Source: an uncultured Thiotrichales bacterium (GTDB lineage: Bacteria; Pseudomonadota; Gammaproteobacteria; CAIRSR01). From it: DNA of 58,942 bases. Numbering within the stretch: the first letter of the stretch is position 1; each line of letters starts with the position of its first letter. A program made the position numbers and the translations under genes. Below, piece after piece: positions 53,613 through 58,942 of the stretch. The notes beneath the pieces were generated by a model. It did no database searches. It had not been told where the DNA came from and was given only the letters and a program-made list of their open reading frames with translations. Where the stretch lies: contig CAIRSR010000021.1 in the NCBI GenBank assembly GCA_903881315.1, forward strand, positions 1 to 58,942, read 5' to 3'.

Positions 53613-54229
53613 AGGAGATCTTTTACTCCCTTCAGGGAGAAGGTGCGCGGACTGGTCGCGCCGCTGTCTTCTGTCGTTTTGCGGGTTGTAATCTGTGGTC
53701 GGGCCGTGCAGAAGACCGGGCCTCTGCACAGTGTCGCTTCTGTGACACCGATTTTGTGGGTTACAGCAGCCCACACGGTGGATATTTCCCCACAGCAGCC
53801 ACACTCGCCGCAAAGATTGCTGCAACCTGGTCAAACGATGAAGGCAAACCCTACGTGGTCTGTACGGGTGGTGAGCCTTTGCTACAACTCGACCGTGCGC
53901 TTGTTGATGCGCTCCACGCTGTTGGGTTCGATGTCGCGGTAGAAACCAATGGCACCCTGCCCGTACCCGTTGGCGTGGACTGGATCTGTGTGAGCCCCAA
54001 GGCTGGGGTTGCCTTGGCGCAGACCGAAGGCGATGAACTAAAACTCGTCTTTCCTCAAGAAGGGCTTGATCCAAAAGACCTAGAGGACTTACGCTTCAAG
54101 CACTTCTTCCTGCAGCCCATGGATGGCCTTACCCTGGCGGACAATACCGCACTTGCCGTGGCGTACTGTTTACGCCATCCGCGCTGGCATCTTAGTCTCC
54201 AGACCCATAAACTCCTCGGTATCGCCTAA
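53597..54229 (+). CDS. queE: 7-carboxy-7-deazaguanine synthase QueE
   Basis: The protein has 210 residues from a GTG start inside the end of queD. The radical-SAM cluster is C31-x14-C46-x2-C49 (GCNLW, then CRFCDTDF), the pattern of the Burkholderia-type QueE. FYSLQGEGARTGRAAVFCRFAGC, VCTGGEPLLQLD and VETNGT complete the signature. It converts the QueD product to 7-carboxy-7-deazaguanine in queuosine synthesis. queC and queF are not in the window. Confidence 0.93.
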   Translation: MAYKVKEIFYSLQGEGARTGRAAVFCRFAGCNLWSGRAEDRASAQCRFCDTDFVGYSSPHGGYFPTAATLAAKIAATWSNDEGKPYVVCTGGEPLLQLDRALVDALHAVGFDVAVETNGTLPVPVGVDWICVSPKAGVALAQTEGDELKLVFPQEGLDPKDLEDLRFKHFFLQPMDGLTLADNTALAVAYCLRHPRWHLSLQTHKLLGIA

Positions 54230-54350
54230 AGCCTCGCTGTAACACGGATGCACTATAACCATCAAGAATCCTTCATAGAACGGTAGCCATCCTTTTACAT
54301 TCGGCCCTTACCCTGTGCGGACTGCCCAAACCTCTCGTTAGGTGATCCGT

Positions 54351-56066
54351 ATGTTGAGCGTCGAACAGGCCCTGGTTGCCAAGTTTCCGACCTTTTTCAC
54401 TCACCAGCCACAACTGGTAACTGCGCCACTCCTCAAATTCCTGCGACTTCTGTTTCACGAGCGCGAGATTAATCAATTCCTTGCGCAGAACAGTAATGTC
54501 GGTGCCTTTGAGTTCGTCGAGCGGGTGCTTGGCTATTTTAACTTCGGCTACGCCGTCTCGAACATCGACCACGATAATATCCCAGCGGTTGGGCGGGTCA
54601 TTATCGTTGCCAACCACCCGCTTGGCGCATTAGACGCCTTGGCCCTGATTCGCCTGGTCAGCAAGGTGCGGCGCGATGTCAAAGTGGTTGCAAACGATCT
54701 GTTGATGAACCTCGCGCCGTTGCGCCCGCTCTTGTTACCCGTTGATAATCTTGCCGGCAACACCCGCCGTGAGGGAATCCAGGGTATTAGCGAGGCGCTG
54801 GAAAATGAGGAGGCGGTGATCTTCTTTCCGTCGGGGGAGGTCTCACGGGCGAGTCCGGCTGGAATTCGTGATGGAAAATGGCGGCCTGGGTTCTTACGCT
54901 TGGCCGTCAAACACGAGGCACCATTGCTGCCGCTGTACATTGACGCCCGCAATTCCGTGCTTTTTTATGGGCTTTCGATGCTCTATAAACCGCTTGCGGC
55001 GGCAATGCTTGTCCATGAAATGTTCAAGCAGCATTCTAAACTGGTGCGCTTCCGGGTAGGGGAGCCGATCCCAGCCCGTGCGTTGCAACGTACTGGCCTT
55101 GCTACCAAGGCGCAGGTGCGCTTGGTGCGTAACCATCTCCACCGCATCGCCAAGGGTAAAAGCGGAGTCTTTCCAACCGAGCGGGTGATCGCCCACCCCG
55201 AAGACCGACGCGCCATCAAACGCGAGATCGACGCGACCGAAAGGCTCGGCCAGACCGCCGATGGCAAGCGGATCCATTTGTTCGACGCCACCAATGACTC
55301 CGCCCTGCTGCGTGAGATTGGGCGGCTGCGCGAGGTTACTTTTCGTTCTGTCGGCGAGGGCAGTGGGCAGCGGCGCGACCTGGACAGCTACGACCCCTAT
55401 TATCGCCATCTCGTGTTGTGGGACGCGGACGACCTAGAGGTGGTAGGTGCCTATCGCATCGGTGAGGCCGGCGAGATCATCAGCCGCTACAGTCTTGCGG
55501 GTCTGTATACCAACAGCCTTTTCAAGCTGCACCCCGACCTCGTGCCCACCCTAGAACAAGGGCTAGAATTGGGCCGGAGCTTCGTCCAACCACGCTATTG
55601 GGGAACCAGGGCGCTCGATTACTTGTGGCAGGGGATTGGTGCCTACCTGAAGAGTCGCCCCAACACGCGCTATCTCTTTGGGCCGGTTAGTATTAGCAAC
55701 AGCTATCCGATCCTCGCCAAGGCCCTATTGGTGCAACTCTATCGTACCTATTTCGGTGAGGCGAGCGGTCTTGCTGAGGCGCACAATCCTTTCCGTATTA
55801 GTAGCCGCGAACAAGAACACTGTGCGCGGCTGATTAGTGGCACTGACTATAACGCTGATTTCCGCACGGTGAAAAAGCATCTCGCGTCCTTAGGCGTTAC
55901 TATCCCGACACTCTATAAGCAATACAGTGAACTGTGCGAACCAGGGGGGGTGCGGTTCCTCGATTTTAACGTCGATACCTCTTTTCAGGAATGTATCGAC
56001 GGATTCCTCTTGGTAGAGATAGCACGGATCAAAGAAGAAAAACGCAGGCGCTACATCGGAGAATAA
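54351..56066 (+). CDS. bifunctional acyltransferase, OlsF-like ornithine lipid synthase
   Basis: The protein has 571 residues. The ATG at 54351 has AGGTGA 5 nt upstream; a GTG at 54342 is the alternative. The N-terminal half is a lysophospholipid-acyltransferase-type domain (NHPLGALDALALI and IFFPSGEVSRASPAG). The C-terminal half is an OlsB/hemolysin-like GNAT domain (VGAYRIGEAGEI, FVQPRYWGTRALDYLWQGIGAYL and FGPVSISNSYP). The fusion and length match OlsF of Serratia and Flavobacteria, which makes ornithine lipids in two acyl transfers. OlsF activity is inferred from architecture. The last 16 nt overlap the convergent hemerythrin gene. Confidence 0.8.
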   Translation: MLSVEQALVAKFPTFFTHQPQLVTAPLLKFLRLLFHEREINQFLAQNSNVGAFEFVERVLGYFNFGYAVSNIDHDNIPAVGRVIIVANHPLGALDALALIRLVSKVRRDVKVVANDLLMNLAPLRPLLLPVDNLAGNTRREGIQGISEALENEEAVIFFPSGEVSRASPAGIRDGKWRPGFLRLAVKHEAPLLPLYIDARNSVLFYGLSMLYKPLAAAMLVHEMFKQHSKLVRFRVGEPIPARALQRTGLATKAQVRLVRNHLHRIAKGKSGVFPTERVIAHPEDRRAIKREIDATERLGQTADGKRIHLFDATNDSALLREIGRLREVTFRSVGEGSGQRRDLDSYDPYYRHLVLWDADDLEVVGAYRIGEAGEIISRYSLAGLYTNSLFKLHPDLVPTLEQGLELGRSFVQPRYWGTRALDYLWQGIGAYLKSRPNTRYLFGPVSISNSYPILAKALLVQLYRTYFGEASGLAEAHNPFRISSREQEHCARLISGTDYNADFRTVKKHLASLGVTIPTLYKQYSELCEPGGVRFLDFNVDTSFQECIDGFLLVEIARIKEEKRRRYIGE

Positions 56067-56479
56067 TCGCCATTCTCGACGACCTGTTTACCGAGGGCTT
56101 GGCCGAGTTTTTTGTCGGTGCTCATGATGTGGTCGGTGAGCCAATCCCTCATAAAATTCAAGAGAGAATCATCTAGCAAGGCGTCTCGTGTCGCAAACCG
56201 TTTCCTGAAGATTACAATGTGGTTGGTAAACCTCGCGTGTTCGCGCTTGTGCGCTGCGAACTCTGCGTATCGATACTGCCCCATCAACTGTTCTTCGTAG
56301 CCAAAGTGGTACACGGTGTAATGCAGTAGCTCGGCTAAAAGCCCACCCAACACCTCGGGCCCTTTTTCAAGGTGGGCTGCCTCGTCGATCCGGTTGATGA
56401 GGTGAATCAGTTTTTTGTGCTGCTCGTCTATCTCGGCGATGCCGCAGGACAGCAGAGCCGACCAATCAATGAGGGCCAT
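56051..56479 (-). CDS. bacteriohemerythrin
   Basis: The protein has 142 residues from the ATG at 56479. The di-iron ligands follow the family order: IAEIDEQHKKLIHLIN, LLHYTVYHFGYEEQLM, HKREHARF and WLTDHIMSTDKKLG. It binds O2 reversibly and may serve as an oxygen carrier or sensor. It is a single-domain form without a receptor domain. Its 3' end overlaps the convergent olsF-like gene by 16 nt. Confidence 0.92.
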   Translation of the reverse strand: MALIDWSALLSCGIAEIDEQHKKLIHLINRIDEAAHLEKGPEVLGGLLAELLHYTVYHFGYEEQLMGQYRYAEFAAHKREHARFTNHIVIFRKRFATRDALLDDSLLNFMRDWLTDHIMSTDKKLGQALGKQVVENGDYSPM

Positions 56480-56767
56480 TATGGCTATACTTCTCCGCAA
56501 TAGTAATCCCGCAACAAATCACCCAACACTGCGCAAAAAAGGCTCGTAGACCGACATTGATGCGCCGTCTCCATGGTATGTCAGGTAATTACCGCCACAA
56601 CACTACCTTATGTGCAGAGCAGACTACTGCGCTAATTGACTGATCTCGCACAACTTCAATATAGCAACCGTCGGTCATCGCGGAAATACACGTTGCGTTC
56701 AATCGTGATATTTCCGCACATTGGTGTCTTGTAACAATAGAAAAACAATGAGGTGCGTTGTAAACCA
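56480..56767. other. intergenic stretch upstream of the hemerythrin gene
   Basis: These 288 bp are rather AT-rich towards the right. No gene or RNA is recognised. Several short CGCA-rich and AT-rich segments are present, but no clean hairpin or promoter pair. The promoter of the hemerythrin gene should lie in the left third. Confidence 0.35.
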
Positions 56768-57499
56768 TTAACCTAGTCGTGAATTTACTGAGTTCAAGTT
56801 CTCAGTAACTAATCTTCTCATATCCTCCAGATCATCAGTACACGGTGGTGAGATCCGCGTCACCACCATACCATAAACTCTACCTTGCACGGCACTAAAT
56901 AAACGCGACTTAAGACACAAGGGAATAGATACATCTCGTAAGGTGTCGATGAATATCTGTTCTTGGCAGTCTGGTTCTTGTTCTCTAAGTGGTATGGTAT
57001 GATTTTCTGAAAGACTGGCGGCATGGATAACTGATGCCTTGACGAGTTCGTTATATAGATGTTCCTCATGCTCTGAAAAATCATGCACGTAATAACTAAT
57101 ACCAATGCACATAAAAGTCCCTTGCTTCGTGCATACGTTTATCTTTTCACAGCGCTTCATTACATCGATTCGATCGATATTTTTCGCAGATGATTCTGGT
57201 AATTTTGGCGAAGCTCCAAATATCATCCTTCTAAACCAAGGTCTTCTTATAAAAGAAACGCCGTCTATTCTACGTTTGCAATGAGCACAAACTGCCTCCA
57301 CCTCTATCACATAACCACAAGAATTGCAACGAGACACATATGTTCCATAGCCGTGCGGGCTTCTACTAACGATCCAATTATCATCTGAACAATTAGAGCA
57401 TAGTGGATAGCGAATTGTCTTTCCACATTGGGTATTGGGGCAAGAAATAACCTTTCTTAGCTTTGGAAAAGAGAAGATTTGCCTTAATCTCAAACTCAT
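56768..57499 (-). CDS. orphan protein with four Cys pairs (two zinc ribbons)
   Basis: The protein has 243 residues from the ATG at 57499, which has a GGAGG ribosome site 5 nt upstream. The N-terminal part carries four cysteine pairs: C20-x4-C25, C34-x2-C37, C58-x2-C61 and C71-x2-C74, which fit two zinc ribbons. The remaining 160 residues (DVMKRCEKINVCTKQGTFMC onward) are mixed alpha/beta with more cysteines and no motif I recognise. Composition is AT-richer than in neighbouring genes, as in the cassette at 3944-5777, so recent transfer is likely. No partner gene is adjacent. Confidence 0.65.
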   Translation of the reverse strand: MSLRLRQIFSFPKLRKVISCPNTQCGKTIRYPLCSNCSDDNWIVSRSPHGYGTYVSRCNSCGYVIEVEAVCAHCKRRIDGVSFIRRPWFRRMIFGASPKLPESSAKNIDRIDVMKRCEKINVCTKQGTFMCIGISYYVHDFSEHEEHLYNELVKASVIHAASLSENHTIPLREQEPDCQEQIFIDTLRDVSIPLCLKSRLFSAVQGRVYGMVVTRISPPCTDDLEDMRRLVTENLNSVNSRLG

Positions 57500-57504
57500 C
57501 GTAA

Positions 57505-57509
57505 CCTCC
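57505..57509 (-). promoter_or_regulatory. ribosome binding site fixing the start of the zinc-ribbon gene
   Basis: GGAGG on the minus strand lies 5 nt before the ATG at 57499. The in-frame upstream start at 57577 has no such site, so the shorter protein is preferred. Confidence 0.6.
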
Positions 57510-57745
57510 ACAACATATATAATTTTGCGCAGCGAGATTCTAATCCTGACAGCATACTGTTGGTTGGCTCTCAACAACCAAACAGTAGTTGATCGGATAC
57601 GTCCACCGTAGGCGATTCGGTGGACGGCACGACACCCCCGACCGTCTAGCCTAATCGGCGCGACAAGTACTCAATGCGCTCTCATCTATACTGGGAGGGG
57701 ACAAACGAATGCCGCCTCCCTAATCGCACCAATCGAGACAAACCC

Positions 57746-58279
57746 TCACGCCCTCCCTTGGCTTAAGGTGGCGAGTTCCTCCATGGCGAGAACCTTGGAG
57801 AGATCCAGCAGCACCACGAAGAGGTTGTCCAGTCGAGTCACACCCATCATGTGATCCGCATGGAGGCGAATCCCAAAGGCCGGTGGTGGCTCCACCAAAG
57901 AGCCCGGAATATCGACCACCGCCCGCACCGCGTCTACAACGATGCCGACCTCCACCGTTCCATTACTGTTCGTCACCTCGGCGATCACGATGCAGGTGCG
58001 CCGCCCGATGTCAGTCGGGTCGCGCCCAAGACGCACCGCCAAGTCAACGATTGGCACCACCCGCCCGCGCAGATTAAACATCCCGAGCAGGCAAGGGTGC
58101 GTCATCGGCACGTCAGTGATAAGACTGTAGCGCAGGATCTCCTTGACGGTCAGGATCGCCGCCGCAAAGACCTCTTTGCCGAGAGTGAACGTCAGATACT
58201 GCTTCTGCTCTTCGTGCAGAGCCAGCGCAGTAGCAGCCCGCTCACCGTGAGCGGGCACAACAGATTGGGCTGTAGTCAT
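57746..58279 (-). CDS. chemotaxis coupling protein CheW (second locus)
   Basis: The protein has 177 residues. QYLTFTLGKEVFAAAILTVKEILR, GMFNLRGRVVPIVDLAVRLG, RTCIVIAEV and GIVVDAVRAVVDI are CheW motifs. The N-terminal 25 residues are extra relative to the cheW at 46524. It lies 38 nt downstream of the chemoreceptor fragment, which was probably its operon partner. Confidence 0.92.
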   Translation of the reverse strand: MTTAQSVVPAHGERAATALALHEEQKQYLTFTLGKEVFAAAILTVKEILRYSLITDVPMTHPCLLGMFNLRGRVVPIVDLAVRLGRDPTDIGRRTCIVIAEVTNSNGTVEVGIVVDAVRAVVDIPGSLVEPPPAFGIRLHADHMMGVTRLDNLFVVLLDLSKVLAMEELATLSQGRA

Positions 58280-58317
58280 GGCATGTCTTCCTCAACGCAA
58301 ACCCCATTCTACCGCAC

Positions 58318-58830
58318 CTAAAACGACTCAAACTCATCTATCCCACTCGCCTTTGGGGCCGCTCCTTTGGTGGCTGGTGGCACGCCGTGTGCGCGTGTAG
58401 CCTTTGAGTGTGCGCCACCGTGGCCTGTGTCCCGCGCCGAGGATCCCCGACGAGCGCCAGCGCTCCGCGACCTCTGGGTGTCGGCAAGCTGGAAAAAGCC
58501 AACCAGGTCTTGCAACTGGACAACCTGTGCGCCCAACTCCTCGGCGGTCGCGGCCAATTCCTCGGAGGAACTCGCGTTGGTCTGGGTGAGCTGCGAGAGC
58601 TGGCTCATCGCGGTGTTGATCTGGCTGACCCCCGACGATTGCTCTTTCGAGGCAGCCGCAATCTCCTGCACCAAGTCCGAGGTCGTGGTGATCGCAGGCA
58701 CAATCTCGCTAAGCAAATGCCCGGCCCTCTCAGCGAGTTGTACGCTACTAATCGCCAACTCGCCAATCTCTTGGGCCGAGACTTGGCTGCGCTCAGCGAG
58801 TTTCCGCACCTCGGCGGCCACGGTACTGGT
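58318..58830 (-). pseudogene. C-terminal fragment of a methyl-accepting chemotaxis protein, 5' part cut off
   Basis: The frame encodes VAAEVRKLAERSQVSAQEI, then VQEIAAASKEQSSGVSQINTAM and SQLTQTNASSSEELAATAEEL, the second half of the MCP signalling hairpin. A long low-complexity tail ending GIDEFESF follows. In intact receptors VAAEVRKLAERS is preceded by GFAVVA-type sequence. Here an in-frame TAG (58831-58833, minus) stands three codons upstream, and the sequence beyond has no receptor similarity in any frame. The receptor was probably interrupted by the element at the right edge, but its other half might lie beyond the window. Confidence 0.8.
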
Positions 58831-58862
58831 CTAGTTTGATTCCTGCTTCAACCGCATGAATA

Positions 58863-58871
58863 TGCTATACT
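58863..58871 (+). promoter_or_regulatory. extended -10 promoter in the right-edge element
   Basis: TGCTATACT matches the extended -10 pattern TGnTATAAT with one mismatch. It lies 55 nt upstream of the ATG at 58927 and reads rightwards. The surroundings are AT-rich, unlike the receptor gene to the left. Confidence 0.4.
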
Positions 58872-58926
58872 ATTCTCTAAATACATGAATATCAGATATT
58901 CTTGGTAATTTTTGTGAGGTAAATCT

Positions 58927-58942
58927 ATGTTGAGCAGACGCA
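58927..58942 (+). CDS. start of an unknown gene at the right edge (possible transposase)
   Basis: ATG TTG AGC AGA CGC with a TGAGGT ribosome site upstream and a promoter-like extended -10. Only five codons (MLSRR) are visible. Its position at the breakpoint of a chemoreceptor gene suggests an insertion element, but the product cannot be identified from this window. Confidence 0.3.

Overview
The window looks like a chromosomal segment of a flagellated Gammaproteobacterium. The evidence is the complete Mla lipid-transport operon, LptD/SurA, LolCD with a YgfX-type gene, ActP with YjcH, a Pseudomonas-style cheA-cheB-motC-motD-parA-cheW-cheW-DUF2802 cluster, and a tRNA-Arg(CCU) with encoded CCA. 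A purple-sulfur-bacterium-like (Chromatiales-type) lineage is plausible, but I cannot fix the genus from sequence alone.

Layout. 1-3910 (minus) is the 5' three quarters of a giant bacterial alpha-2-macroglobulin, open at the left edge and ending in a 108-bp tandem repeat. Directly upstream of it (3944-5777, minus) sits an AT-richer two-gene cassette: an AAA/OLD-like ATPase overlapping a small TOPRIM-like protein, which is a candidate anti-phage module. Then follow an NnrU/MddA-like membrane methyltransferase, ygfX-lolD-lolC and a UDP-glucuronate 4-epimerase. 10888-17683 (plus) carries mlaFEDCB, a small unknown gene and a tightly coupled run hpt / methylthioinosine phosphorylase / peptide deformylase / L,D-transpeptidase / RNase AM-like phosphatase. 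17968-22803 is the acetate-uptake locus (yjcH-actP facing a cNMP/CBS/DUF294 protein and an epsilon-like exonuclease). tRNA-Arg and a cysteine-cluster protein follow.

24314-38277 is almost entirely minus strand: an anchored NMT1-like binding protein paired with a hybrid histidine kinase, a Zn/Mn-type ABC pair, surA, lptD, ridA, an orphan ParA, an NDUFA9-like dehydrogenase and glmM. 38330-47442 has osmC, an M48 protease and the chemotaxis/motor cluster. 47499-51533 (minus) is a Pls-type single-module peptide synthetase with a membrane/hexapeptide C-terminus. 51975-57499 holds a histidine-rich secreted peptide, a triple-repeat QueD with queE, an OlsF-like ornithine-lipid synthase, a bacteriohemerythrin and an orphan zinc-ribbon protein. 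The right end has cheW and the C-terminus of a chemoreceptor whose upstream part is cut off by foreign sequence.

The most interesting points are: (1) the split OLD-like ATPase/TOPRIM pair placed immediately upstream of the alpha-2-macroglobulin gene; (2) the one-chain triple QueD in which only the junction of repeats 2 and 3 can form a complete active site; (3) the binding-protein/hybrid-kinase pair without transporter genes; (4) the Pls-like synthetase with its own extended -10 promoter; and (5) the DUF294 protein with a broken metal-binding motif. Functions come from motif recognition by eye. No database search or structure prediction was run.
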